From: Pseudoduganella aquatica
GTDB taxonomy: Bacteria; Pseudomonadota; Gammaproteobacteria; Burkholderiales; Burkholderiaceae_D
Assembly (NCBI RefSeq): GCF_009857595.1
Contig: NZ_WWCU01000010.1
Span: forward strand, 1-64,000
Length of the DNA stretch: 64,000 nucleotides
Direction of reading: 5' to 3'
Shown here: piece by piece, positions 26,475-36,300 of the stretch
Layout: each line of letters starts with the position of its first letter
Position numbering within the stretch: the first letter of the stretch is position 1
Notes under the pieces: model-generated
What the model was told of the DNA's origin: nothing
What the model saw: only the letters and a program-made list of their open reading frames with translations
Databases searched by the model: none
Program-made: the position numbers and the translations under genes

Positions 26475-27770
26475 TCAGCGTCCCAGCTGCTGCAGCTTGC
26501 GGTCTACGAAGCTATGCAGCTCCTGCGACAGATTGCCGCTGTTCTTCGCCCGCGTGAAGGCTTCCTGCGCTTCGGCGTTGCGCTTGTCGGCCATGAGCGA
26601 AATTCCCAGCCCCATCCACCACACGCCGTTCTGCGGCTGCAGGCGCAGCGCGGCCTGATACTGTTCGGCCGCTTCGCGGTTGCGTTGCGCGCGCTGCAAG
26701 GCGCCGGCCAGAAAAGCGATGTAGTCGCCATTCGCGCCGGCATAAGGCAAGGTCCGCTGCAGGGTCTCGATGGCCGGACCACCCTTCTCTATCTGCAAGC
26801 GCGCCAGTATCATGGCCATCTGCGGCTGTTTCAAATCCAGCCCCAGGCCGAACTGCAAATGGCGCATCGCCTCGTCCAGGCGCTTGTTCTCGATCAGCAA
26901 GCCCACCAGCGTCTGGCGGGCCGTGTCGTGGCGCGGATACAGGAAAACCGCCTGCTCCATATTCGCCAGCGCGTCCGGCACGCGGCCTTCCTGCAATGCA
27001 GCAAGGCCGCGCCGGTAAGCGTTCTCGCCCTGCTGCTGCGACGTCATCGTCACGCCGCCGGTGCCGGGCTGGGCGCCAACTTCGGCGGTGCGCACAGCCT
27101 TCGCTTTGGGCTCGGCCTTCGCCGCGCGCGCACCGGCCTGCGCGCCCGCCGGGCCAGCTGCGGGCGCAGCTGCGGAGGCGGCTTTCGCGCTGGCCTTGGC
27201 CGCAGCAGCGTCGGCCGCGGCCAGACGCTCAGCCTCGATCTTTGCCTGGCGCGCCTTCTTCTTCGCAGCCTTCAGTTCCGCCGCCAGTTCCGCCGCGCTG
27301 TGTTCATCCGCGTTTGAGCGCGGCGGGCGGCGCGAGAAGCTCGCTGCCGTATCGCCCGCGTCAGGCGATACCGCGTCCGGGGATACCGGCATCGGACGCG
27401 CGACGGCCAGCAAGGGCGCCGAACCGTGCGGCGCCACTGCAGGCGCGCTGCCGGCGGCGGTTGTGGCGGCTGCGTTGCCGGCGGAGGCGGCCGCCGTATT
27501 GGGAGCGGCAGCGGCACTGGCGGCAGTCGCGCCGGAGGCCCCCGGGGCTAAGGCAGCGGTGGCAGGCGCTCCCTCCGGTCTATGCATAAATCGCCATCCC
27601 AGCCAGCCACTAAGACCCAGCAGCACCACGGCCAGCCCGGCCCCTGCCGCCATCATGGCGCGCGGCGGCTGGCCTGTCGTAATTGCCCGCATCTGCGGCA
27701 CGCTGCTCTGCCCGGCCTGCGCGCCGCCGCGCGCGTCCAGATCCTGCAGCATTTTATTTATCAGACTCAT
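26475..27770 (-). CDS. mshN: MSHA biogenesis protein MshN, TPR
   Basis: 431 residues from ATG 27770, which forms an ATGA overlap with mshM. A longer frame reads into mshM and is not the gene. It opens with MSLINKMLQDLDARGG, the MshN N-terminus, then a membrane helix near residues 50-70, a long Ala/Lys-rich linker and C-terminal TPR repeats (ENAYRRGLAALQEGRVPDALANMEQAVFLYP and following). It probably supports assembly of the secretin or pilus machinery. Last gene of the MSHA operon. Confidence 0.88.
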   Translation of the reverse strand: MSLINKMLQDLDARGGAQAGQSSVPQMRAITTGQPPRAMMAAGAGLAVVLLGLSGWLGWRFMHRPEGAPATAALAPGASGATAASAAAAPNTAAASAGNAAATTAAGSAPAVAPHGSAPLLAVARPMPVSPDAVSPDAGDTAASFSRRPPRSNADEHSAAELAAELKAAKKKARQAKIEAERLAAADAAAAKASAKAASAAAPAAGPAGAQAGARAAKAEPKAKAVRTAEVGAQPGTGGVTMTSQQQGENAYRRGLAALQEGRVPDALANMEQAVFLYPRHDTARQTLVGLLIENKRLDEAMRHLQFGLGLDLKQPQMAMILARLQIEKGGPAIETLQRTLPYAGANGDYIAFLAGALQRAQRNREAAEQYQAALRLQPQNGVWWMGLGISLMADKRNAEAQEAFTRAKNSGNLSQELHSFVDRKLQQLGR

Positions 27771-28657
27771 TTGATCAAGGCCCAGGTAATGCCGCACGCC
27801 GCCAGCGCCAGCCCCGCCGCGCCCGCAAACCACGGCCATGCCGCGCGCTGCGGCGCCACCGTGTCCGACGCGGCCAGCACCACATGGCGCTTTTCCACCT
27901 GCTGGCGGCCTTCGCCATACGCCAGCATCAGCGCCTTGTGCGACATGATGTTGACCAATCGCGGTATGCCGCCGGTCGCCAGGTAAAGCTTGCGCACCGC
28001 GCCGCGCGCGAACAGCCTGCCGCCGGCATAGCCGGCAATGCGCAGGCGGTGCGCCAGGTAGTAATCCAGGTCGTCCTTCGACAAGGCGCCCAGGTGGTAA
28101 TGGAAAGTGATGCGCTGCGCCAGTTGCCGGATGGTGGGGCTTTCCAGGTGCGCGTTCAGCTCGGGCTGGCCGAACAGCACGATCTGCAGCAGCTTGCGTT
28201 TTTCGGTTTCCAGGTTGGTCAGCAGGCGCAAGGCTTCCAGGCTCTCCACCGGAATCGCCTGCGCCTCGTCCAGGCACAGCACCACTTGCTTGCCCTGTCC
28301 CGCCAGTTCCAGCAGCCGGTAGTTGATGGACTTGAGCAGCTGGTGCTGGTCAACGTCGCGCTCCAGCGTAATCTCCAGCTCGTCGGCCAGGGCCAGCATC
28401 AGCGTGCGCGGCTCCAGGTAGGGATTGGGAATGTAGGCAGTGACGAATTCCTCGCCCAGCGTGGCCATGAACTTGCGGCACAGCAGCGTCTTGCCCGTGC
28501 CGACCTCGCCGGTAATCTTGATAAAGCCTTCACCGCTTCGGGCCGCCACCAGCAGCGTATTGAGCGCCTCCTGCGAATGCGGGCTGGTGAAGAAAAAGCT
28601 CGTGTCCGGCGTGATGCTGAAAGGCACCTCACGCAGGCCGAAGTGGGACTTGTACAT
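27767..28657 (-). CDS. mshM: MSHA biogenesis ATPase MshM (ExeA-like)
   Basis: A 296-residue AAA-family protein. Walker A is GEVGTGKT with Lys56 and Thr57, and Walker B is CLDEAQ with Asp130-Glu131, both intact. A membrane helix lies at the C-terminus (WFAGAAGLALAACGITWAL). ExeA relatives act with peptidoglycan-binding partners in secretin placement. It overlaps mshL (TGATG) and mshN (ATGA). Compare the damaged homologue at 43026. Confidence 0.92.
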   Translation of the reverse strand: MYKSHFGLREVPFSITPDTSFFFTSPHSQEALNTLLVAARSGEGFIKITGEVGTGKTLLCRKFMATLGEEFVTAYIPNPYLEPRTLMLALADELEITLERDVDQHQLLKSINYRLLELAGQGKQVVLCLDEAQAIPVESLEALRLLTNLETEKRKLLQIVLFGQPELNAHLESPTIRQLAQRITFHYHLGALSKDDLDYYLAHRLRIAGYAGGRLFARGAVRKLYLATGGIPRLVNIMSHKALMLAYGEGRQQVEKRHVVLAASDTVAPQRAAWPWFAGAAGLALAACGITWALIK

Positions 28658-30474
28658 CAGCGGCGCTCCATAGGCCGGCGCGGGTCCAGCTTGTCGATGC
28701 GGCCGCTGGCGTCCTGCATATCCTGCGTCCAGCTGGCGGCGCCGTCCACGATGGTGGGCTTGATCAGCACCACCAGCTCGCGCTTCTGGGTCTGGCTGTC
28801 GGTATTGCGGAACAGCGCGCCCACCACCGGCAGGTCGCCCGCGCCGGGCAGCTGCGAACGGTCGTTGACGGTGGACTGGCGCATCAGGCCACCGATCGCG
28901 ACGATCTGGCCGTCCTGGCCGCGCACCATGCTGTCCATTTCCGACGTACTGGACGCCGCCAGCGGCAGGTTCAGCGAGCCGGCGCTGCCCAGGTTCACCA
29001 CCTTGTTCACGGTGGTCACCTGGCTGACCGAGGGATGCACGTGCAACATGATGTTGCCCTCGTCGTCGATCTGCGGCGTCACGTCCAGCACCACGCCGGA
29101 GAAGAAAGGCTGCAAGGTCACGTTGGGGCTGGTGGTGTTGCCGGTGGCGTTGGAATTGGTGGTGGTGCTCACGCCGGTGACGTAGAACTCGTCGGTGCCT
29201 ATCTTCAGCACAGCCTTCTGGTTGTTCATGGTGGCGATGCGCGGGCTGGACAGCACATGCACCGAACCCTGCGACTCCAGGAAGGAAATCATGGCGGCGA
29301 AATTGCTGGTCTGGAAGGCCAGGCCGAACAGCGAACCGGGGTTGGTGGCGGCATTGGCCAGCGCGAAACCAGTGCTGGCGGCCAGGCCGGCGCCGGTGGT
29401 CATGGTGGGCGGCTGGCCGCCGGCATACGGCAGCGGCTGCAATGCCGAGCCCGGCTGCAAAAAGCCCGCCGAGACGCGGTTGTCGTGCCCGGTTTTGAAG
29501 GACGCGAACGAGGCCCAGTTGATGCCGCTCTGGAAGCCGGTGTTGAGCTGCACCTCCAGGATCTTGGCCTCCAGGATCACCTGGCGCTCCACCGCCAGCT
29601 GGGTGGCTTTCAGGTACTGGTCCACATTACGCAGCTGCTCGGGCATGGCGCGCACCACGATCACGCCGGACTGCGGGCTGATGACCAGGCTGCGGCCGTC
29701 GGCCACGCCGCCCATCAGCGCGGTCAGCGCTTCCTTCAGGTCAGCCCAGAAATTGCTGTCGGACGTGGTGGTGACGTTGCTGGAATCTTCCTGCGTCGCC
29801 TGCTGGTTGTTCTGCTGCTGCGGCTGCTGCGGCGTGTTGTTCTGGCCGTTGCCGCTCTGCCCGCTCTGGCCGGACGTGGTGGCGCCCGACGTGCCCACCG
29901 AGGTGGACGACACGCGCACATTGGAACTGCCCTTGCGGTTGGCGGTCAGGTAGTTCACCTTGAACATGCGGGTCTGCATCGTCAGCGGACGGATATAGAT
30001 GCGCGTGCCTTCCACCTTGTAGTCGTAGCCGTACAGCTCGCGGACCGCGTCGAGCGCCTCGAACAGCGTGACGTCTTTCAGGTGGGCGGTGATGGTGCCG
30101 CTCACTTCTGGGTGAATCAGCATGTTGTAGCGCGTGCCCGCCACGATGGAGTTGTAGAACTGCTGCACCGGCACCTGGTTGAACGCCACATTGAAGCGCT
30201 CGTCCAGCACAGCGCGCGCCTTGGGCAGCTGCGAGGCCAGCGCGGGCAGTTGCGGCAGCAGCGCCGCCTCCACCGCGTCCGGCGCGGCCTGCTGGCGCGG
30301 CGAGTTGGCGGCGGCCTGGCGCACTTCCTTGCCGATTTCCTCATAAGTGTCGCGCTTCGCGGCAATCTGGCTCTGGCAGGCCGCCAGGCTGGCTACGGCG
30401 CCGGCGGCGCAAGCGAGGTGTATGAGTTTTTGCATATTGTGGACTCGGTTGGTACCTATTTTTTGATGCTTCAT
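28657..30474 (-). CDS. mshL: MSHA pilus secretin MshL
   Basis: 605 residues forming the outer-membrane secretin pore. A lipobox-like SLAAC follows a hydrophobic segment. An STN-like domain (MLIHPEVSGTITAHLKDVTLFEAL), a Gln/Ser/Gly-rich linker, then the secretin domain with VLSSPRIATMNNQKAVLKIG and the conserved GGLM region follow. The start at 30474 is kept because it makes an ATGA overlap with mshK like the rest of the operon. ATG 30435 is an alternative. It is a paralogue of the secretin at 46245. Confidence 0.93.
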   Translation of the reverse strand: MKHQKIGTNRVHNMQKLIHLACAAGAVASLAACQSQIAAKRDTYEEIGKEVRQAAANSPRQQAAPDAVEAALLPQLPALASQLPKARAVLDERFNVAFNQVPVQQFYNSIVAGTRYNMLIHPEVSGTITAHLKDVTLFEALDAVRELYGYDYKVEGTRIYIRPLTMQTRMFKVNYLTANRKGSSNVRVSSTSVGTSGATTSGQSGQSGNGQNNTPQQPQQQNNQQATQEDSSNVTTTSDSNFWADLKEALTALMGGVADGRSLVISPQSGVIVVRAMPEQLRNVDQYLKATQLAVERQVILEAKILEVQLNTGFQSGINWASFASFKTGHDNRVSAGFLQPGSALQPLPYAGGQPPTMTTGAGLAASTGFALANAATNPGSLFGLAFQTSNFAAMISFLESQGSVHVLSSPRIATMNNQKAVLKIGTDEFYVTGVSTTTNSNATGNTTSPNVTLQPFFSGVVLDVTPQIDDEGNIMLHVHPSVSQVTTVNKVVNLGSAGSLNLPLAASSTSEMDSMVRGQDGQIVAIGGLMRQSTVNDRSQLPGAGDLPVVGALFRNTDSQTQKRELVVLIKPTIVDGAASWTQDMQDASGRIDKLDPRRPMERR

Positions 30475-30800
30475 GGTTTAGCGAACAGTTTCAGCGTTTC
30501 CCGGGATTTGCCACGGCGCAGCACCACTTCCGTTTCGCCTACCCGCTCGACGACAGCGTCGCCAACTTTCATTCCCACCCGCACCATTTCGCCATTAATC
30601 ACGGCAACGCGGCGCCCGCCTGGCTCGCGCGAGACGAGGATGGACTGCAGCTGCGGCGCGGCAGGTTCGCCGGGCTCGCCCGCCTCACCGCCCTGCACAC
30701 CCATAACGGCGGGCGGCTTGGTGGGATCGGCCAGGCTTTGCGCCTGCGCCGGCCCCGCCAGCAGGCAGGCCAGAGAGGCGTACAGGGCGATAGGCTTCAT
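30471..30800 (-). CDS. mshK: MSHA biogenesis protein MshK
   Basis: 109 residues from ATG 30800, which overlaps the mshJ stop as ATGA. A signal peptide ends GPAQA, followed by DPTKPP, which is typical of MshK/PilP-like proteins, and then a compact beta domain (GRRVAVINGEMVRVGMKVGDAVVERV). It is expected to bridge the inner-membrane assembly to the secretin in the periplasm. Small and divergent, but the position is decisive. Confidence 0.82.
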   Translation of the reverse strand: MKPIALYASLACLLAGPAQAQSLADPTKPPAVMGVQGGEAGEPGEPAAPQLQSILVSREPGGRRVAVINGEMVRVGMKVGDAVVERVGETEVVLRRGKSRETLKLFAKP

Positions 30801-31585
30801 AGCGCCATCCATTTGGTATCCAGGCTCAGGGTGTACAGCGTCAGCGTCAAGCGCGCTTTCGGGTAGTCTTCCGCTTCCAGCGTGGCCTTGCCCCAGAACA
30901 GCTGGGACGGCATATGCTCCAGCGCTTCCATATAATTCACCATGTCCAGGTAGCTGCCCTGCAGCACCAGCTGCACGCCGTGGCGGTACAACAATTCTTC
31001 CTGCTTGGCCGGGGCCGGCACCGGGGTCGCGCCTGGCGGCGCGGCGGCTGCCCCGGCAGCATTGGCGGGAGCGGCGGCGGGCTGCAACAGGTTGTTGGCA
31101 ACGCGCTGGGTATCGTTCAGCACCGGCGCGGCGCCGCTTTCCGGCTCGGCAAAACGGCCGTCGCTCATGCCGCGCGGCGGCAGCGTCTTCAGCGACACCA
31201 GCTTCAGCTTGCCGCCTTGCAGCATCTGCTCCAGCATATGGCCTATCTTCTCCGGTGCGACCAGGCCTTTTTGCATGGTGCGCAAGGCGGTGCGCATGGC
31301 CTCGTTCTCAACCTTGAGCTTGGCCAGGCGGTTCTTGCTGCCCTGGTCCGGATCGACCTGCGCCACGGCCTGGCGCTGCGCCAGTTCCATGTCGTTGGCG
31401 GCCATTTGCTGCCGCTGCTGGCTGATCACGGCCTTCAGCGACTTCTCGCGCGCCAGGGCCGGCTCTATCATCATGGTGTACAGCAAAAACACGATCATCG
31501 CGGCGGCGGCGCCGCACGCCATCAGCCGCTCGCGCAGGCTCAGCGCTTCAATGCGGGCGGCCAGTTTCAACCATTGCTGCTTCAT
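30797..31585 (-). CDS. mshJ: MSHA biogenesis protein MshJ (PilO/GspM-like)
   Basis: 262 residues. One membrane helix near residues 22-42 (LMACGAAAAMIVFLLYTMMIE) is followed by a coiled coil and a PilO-type periplasmic ferredoxin-like domain (YRHGVQLVLQGSYLDMVNYMEALEHMP). It should pair with the PilN-like protein encoded upstream to form the alignment complex. ATGA overlaps occur at both ends. Confidence 0.87.
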   Translation of the reverse strand: MKQQWLKLAARIEALSLRERLMACGAAAAMIVFLLYTMMIEPALAREKSLKAVISQQRQQMAANDMELAQRQAVAQVDPDQGSKNRLAKLKVENEAMRTALRTMQKGLVAPEKIGHMLEQMLQGGKLKLVSLKTLPPRGMSDGRFAEPESGAAPVLNDTQRVANNLLQPAAAPANAAGAAAAPPGATPVPAPAKQEELLYRHGVQLVLQGSYLDMVNYMEALEHMPSQLFWGKATLEAEDYPKARLTLTLYTLSLDTKWMAL

Positions 31586-32274
31586 GGCGCCTCCGCTTTG
31601 GCGCCGGCGGGCATCGCTTGCAGGCGGAATTCAATATAGGGAGCCACGGCCGGTGCGCTGGATGCGCCTTCGCCGCCCGGGGCGGCCGCGCTCAGCGCAG
31701 GAGCGCCCGGCACCGCTGCGGCAGGCTTGGGCTGGTTCATCTCCAGGTGGCCAAAACTGGTGCCTTTCAGCACCGGCTCGCGCGACAGGCCGCCCAGGTA
31801 GCCAGGCAGCAGGCTGGCCTGCAAGGTGCGGCCCTGCAAGCCGATCTCGTTGCCCGCGCCGACTATCTGCACACCGGTCAGCCACAGGCCGTTGACGCGG
31901 CTGCGCGCAAACGCCTTGAAATAAGCCGAGTACCCGCGCGTATTGCCGAACTCGCCCTTGTCCAATATGGCCGACACGCCTAGCAGCGCGCGGTTTTCGG
32001 CCTCGGCCTGGTCCAGCTCCTGCTGCACCGTCGCGCTGCGCTGGCGCGGCGCCAGTTCGGTCAGCGCGGCGGTCTTGCGGGTTTCACTCTGCGCCAGTTC
32101 GCCTTTGACGACGGCGGCCTGCGCTTCCAGCGCGGCGGCGCGCTGCTTGGCCACCATGCCGGCCGCCAGCGCGCCCAGCAGGACAACGCCCAGCACGCCC
32201 GCCAGCGCGGCGGCGGAAAAATAGTTCTTCTGCTTGAGGAAACGCGGGTTGAACAGATTGATCTGCTGGCTCAA
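31582..32274 (-). CDS. PilN-like MSHA protein (MshI2)
   Basis: 230 residues. INLFNPRFLKQK is followed by a membrane helix (about residues 20-42) and a coiled-coil periplasmic part, as in PilN. It couples the cytoplasmic MshI/PilM-like protein to MshJ. Named from position and pattern. Many MSHA loci have this as a second, small MshI-type gene. ATGA overlaps occur with mshI and mshJ. Confidence 0.83.
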   Translation of the reverse strand: MSQQINLFNPRFLKQKNYFSAAALAGVLGVVLLGALAAGMVAKQRAAALEAQAAVVKGELAQSETRKTAALTELAPRQRSATVQQELDQAEAENRALLGVSAILDKGEFGNTRGYSAYFKAFARSRVNGLWLTGVQIVGAGNEIGLQGRTLQASLLPGYLGGLSREPVLKGTSFGHLEMNQPKPAAAVPGAPALSAAAPGGEGASSAPAVAPYIEFRLQAMPAGAKAEAP

Positions 32275-33215
32275 GGGCGGTCTCCTTCGTCGCGCAGGGC
32301 CGCGCCCAGCGTCATGAAGTAGCGCGCCTGCTGCGCCGGGTCGCGCAGCTCGGGCACCTGGTCAAGGTCCAGCACGCTGTCCAGGTCCAGCACTTCCACC
32401 GGCAGGTAGAGATTGCGCGACAGGTACTCGTGCAGCTCCGGACTGCCGGTAGGCGCCAGCACCAGCTTGGACACGGCCACATGGCTGAACTGCCGCTCGA
32501 AGTGGTCCAGCGAGCGCTGCAGTTCCAGCGTGATGCGGTCGTGCAGTTGCTGCTGCTTGCCGCTGTCGCCGCTCAGCAGCTGGGCCAGCGTGATGTCCAT
32601 GCGGCGCGCAAGGTACAGCTCGCCGCCAAAGGTGACCGTCAGCAGGCCGCCGTCCAGGTCGAACGACAGCAAGGCCACGCCGCGCCCTTCCGGCTCCAGC
32701 ATGGCGGAGATATTGCGTTGGGCCATTTCAGGAATGTCGATGGCGTCCAGGCTGACTTTGCTGCCCGCGAACAGGTTCTGGCGCGGCTCGATCACGCTGT
32801 TGCGCGCGGCCACGGCGAACACCTGGTGGTTGTGGGCCGGCGCGTTCTTGGCCACCGGCACATCGAGCACATCCACAGTGGCGTCGGCCACGGGAAAATC
32901 GATCATGTCTTTCAGGCGCCAGCTCACCGCCGTCTTCAGCTCCTCGGCCGGCACATTGGGCGCTTCCAGCATCAGCAGCTGGTATTCGCCCATGCCCAGC
33001 ACGCTCGAGCATTGGTACTGCGCGGTGTTCAGGTCTTTGTGCAGGCGTGCCAGGGCCGCGCCGGCCTGCTCGCGCGCGCCCTGCACAAACAGCGCCGTCC
33101 GGACGGAAGGACGGGCCTCGCGGCGGCGCTCCACGCGCGCGGCGAGCACGCCATCCGCGTACAGCGCGATAGCCAGCCAGCCGTCTTTCTTTTTCGCTTT
33201 TCCCCAAAAACCCAT
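32271..33215 (-). CDS. mshI: MSHA biogenesis protein MshI (PilM-like)
   Basis: 314 residues, soluble. It begins MGFWGKAKKKDGWLAIAL and continues with an actin-like/PilM-type pattern (MGEYQLLMLEAPNVPAEELKTAVSWRLKDMIDFPV), plus LLSFDLDGGLLTVTFGGELYLARR. It would form the cytoplasmic ring of the alignment complex. It starts the mshI-N transcription unit, with a promoter-like sequence upstream. Confidence 0.88.
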   Translation of the reverse strand: MGFWGKAKKKDGWLAIALYADGVLAARVERRREARPSVRTALFVQGAREQAGAALARLHKDLNTAQYQCSSVLGMGEYQLLMLEAPNVPAEELKTAVSWRLKDMIDFPVADATVDVLDVPVAKNAPAHNHQVFAVAARNSVIEPRQNLFAGSKVSLDAIDIPEMAQRNISAMLEPEGRGVALLSFDLDGGLLTVTFGGELYLARRMDITLAQLLSGDSGKQQQLHDRITLELQRSLDHFERQFSHVAVSKLVLAPTGSPELHEYLSRNLYLPVEVLDLDSVLDLDQVPELRDPAQQARYFMTLGAALRDEGDRP

Positions 33216-33266
33216 AAAACCGTCTCAATATTTAGCAATGCATTCACAAAGCGTCGCAGTGGCTTG

Positions 33267-33294
33267 ATTATATTCAAGATTCCTGTCGCGTCGA
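33267..33294 (-). promoter_or_regulatory. Putative promoter for mshI-N
   Basis: On the minus strand TCGACG (33289-33294) and a perfect TATAAT (33267-33272) are 16 bases apart, about 50 bases before the mshI ATG. It lies in the 155-base gap that is the only large break in the MSHA locus. Confidence 0.5.
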
Positions 33295-33370
33295 GACCAT
33301 ATTTCATCCCTTGAAACAACTTTCCCACGCTTTTTTGCCGAATGGAGACAAAAAGCATATTGCAAGGCGG

Positions 33371-36300
33371 TCAATGCATTTCCCTGAGGTAAATATATGG
33401 CGCGCGGTAGGTGCCAAACGTGAGACGCCCATAGACGCCGGGCAGCCAGACCGGCTTGTTCGGCGTCACATTCGCGCTGCCATAATTGCCCGCGCCCGGC
33501 GCCGCCAACCGGATGCTGATCACGCCATTTTGCAACGTCACCGTGGCGGGGGATGTGCTCGCCAGCACAGGCTTGCATTGCGCGCCCGCCGCCAGCATCT
33601 TGGTGCAACCGCTGAACGTGAGGTCGGTGCCGGCCAGGCTGCTGGCGTTGTCGCTGCTGCTGAGCTGCCAGCCGCTGCTGCTGAAGAATTGCGCCTGCAA
33701 ACGCAGCGGCATGGGCAGCAGCTCCGAGCCGTAGCCGTGGCTGGCCACAAAACGGCCGCTGACGATGACGAGGCCGCCTTCGATGGCGCTGCTGACCTTG
33801 GAGGTGACGCCGTCCGTGCCGCTGGTCTCGGCGCCGCGCAGGAAGACATTCGTGGGCGGGATCGTGCTGGCCGCATTGACCGTTGGGAAGGTATACACCG
33901 GCGTGAGCGTGGCGACGCCGTCCGCAAAGCTGCTGGCAGCAGCGCTCGCCGCGCTGAGCACTGAACCCGCCGGCGTACTGGGCGGATTGGCGCTGCTGCC
34001 CTGCGCGGCGGAGAAAGCGGTCAACGCCGCTGCCCTGGCAAAGCCTCCGCGGTAGTTGCGGGTCGTGGCGCCGAGCGCATTGCGCGCCAGCAGCTGAACC
34101 GGGAACGGCTGCTTCGAATAGGCCGCGCCGTTGACGCCGGCCGCGCATGGCAGCTGGGTGTGGCAGTTCATGGTCCCAGCAGGAACGGCGTCGAAATGGT
34201 GCGGGTAAAAACGGCCGACATTGACCGGCAGCACATCAATCGGGCCCGTCCCCAGGTAGTCCGATACCTCCGCCGCTAGCCGGATAATGCCCACGTCGTT
34301 GAAAACAAGGTCGCCGCTGGCCACGCCGTTGCTGAAAGCGCCGAATCCACCGCCCACGTCGACGTCGCCGAAGTCGTTCTTCTTGTCCATGTCCGGGAAG
34401 AACTCACCACTCGCATCGGTCGCCACCCTGGCCTTCACCGTCAAGACCACAGGGACGTCCTCGCGGCCGAAGTTGGGCGTGATTACCGGCGTAATGCCGC
34501 CCGACATGGCTTGCACCTGCACCCGGAAGGTCGATCCCGCCGGCACGAAAGCGCCGTCGCTCAAGGACGCGGTCGGCCAGCCCGCCTGGTTGTTGCGGGA
34601 TGGGGTGATGCCCACGCTGGTGACGGTGGTCAGCTGCAATTCGCGCGGGCGCGATACGAAGGGATCGGTGCTGCCCAGCTTGCCGGCCTGGTCGATGGCC
34701 AACAGCTCAACCCGGCCGGCGTCGGCGTAATTGAACTCGTAGATCACCGCGCTGGTCGGCGAATTGGCGGGCAGCACCACATCGCGGAAAGCACTGCCCC
34801 ACTCGGCGGCGCTGGAGGCCGGCACCAGGCCGCTCTGCGCGCACAACTCAAGCGGAATGGCGGACGCGCCGCGCGGGGTAAAACTGGCCTTGCGTCCGTT
34901 GGCGGTGGCCGGATTGTGGCAAGACAAGGCAAACTTCATTTTGACCGTGGTGTCTACGGTATCCAGGCTGGTCGGCACTTCGTTCACCGTGTAGGTGACA
35001 AACATCGGTATCGCCTCGTTCGCCGTTACCGTAGTCAGTGAAATCCGTTTGCAGGTCTGGCCGCTGTCGTTGAACGGAAGGCCATGCCTGCAAACGCCGT
35101 CGGTAAACACATACACGGGCAAAATGCCGCCCTGGCCGACGCGCACGCTGACCGTCGCGCTGTTATTGCTGCTGTCATAGTCAAACAGGGAGCCGCTTAC
35201 CCTGGCTGTATTGCTCACCAGGCCGCTGGCGTTGGCGGCCGGCGTGACGCGCAGCGTGATGGGGGGCAGCGTGGTTCCCGTCGCCATCGTGCCGCTGTAG
35301 GTGCAGGTCACCACCTGCGCCGCCATGCCGCAAGTCCAGCCAGTGCCGCTGGCACCGGTATAGATCAGCGAGGCCGGCAGTGTATCCCTGACCACGATGG
35401 GACCGGTCTCCGTGAGCGGACCGTTATTACCTACCGTAATCGTGTAAATACTGGGCAGCGAAGGCGCCAGCGTGTTGTTCAGTGTCATCGTAATACTGCG
35501 GTCGGTCGCCGGCACATTCGGCGCCGCGATAATCTCCGCATTCAGCAGTACCAGATCCTGACCGGAACGATAGGTGGTGATCGCCTGTGTATCGCCGCCT
35601 TTGATAACCGGCGAACGCACCGTGTAGGCATCGAAATCGATACCGTAGGAGGCCGCATTGTTGTCTATGCTGCTGGCGGAATTGAACTGGTTGTCGCTAT
35701 TGTTGAGCGTATCCTGCATCGCCACGCCGTTGTACTGCAGATACTCGCTATCGTTCAGCGTAGCGTCGCCTTCCCAGGTGATATGCCCTACCCGGCCAGT
35801 AACAGTTCCGATCGGGTTCGGCGTCTGGAAATTGCTAAGCACCAAGGACTGCGAAGAATTGCTAATAAACTGGAACCCTTCGTAAATATTCAGTACGCGG
35901 AACGTTTCACTCGGCAGCGAATAGACCACCAGCAACTGGAAGCCGCCAAGCACCGTCTGGTTTGTGCAATACGGAGCGCCCTTTACGATCGCCAGGCCGC
36001 CGACGGTATACACCGCATTGCCTTTGGCCCTCACCTGGCCGGTCACGTCGGCTGCGCCGGCGAAGAATGGCCTGCTCACGCCGGCACTGACGTAGTTCAA
36101 GGAAAACTGGCGCGCCGCCGGCGCGGTGACGGTTACACCGTCGAAGTTGACTGTGTACTGCTGCGGCGCAGAGTTGGAACCGGCCCAGTACAGCTGCGCG
36201 CTCAGAACGGTGGAGCCGGACGGCAAGCCGGTCAAAGACATATTCAAAGTGCCTTCGTCGACCGCGCAGGCATCGCCACCATTATTGCCGCTGGGATTGG

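Noticed and set aside
26475..28277. 600-residue version of mshN
   Set aside because: The first 169 codons run antisense-like through mshM in another frame; the real start is 27770 with an ATGA overlap.
29035..31317. 760-residue open frame on the plus strand over mshL-K-J
   Set aside because: Crosses several real minus-strand genes with clear motifs.
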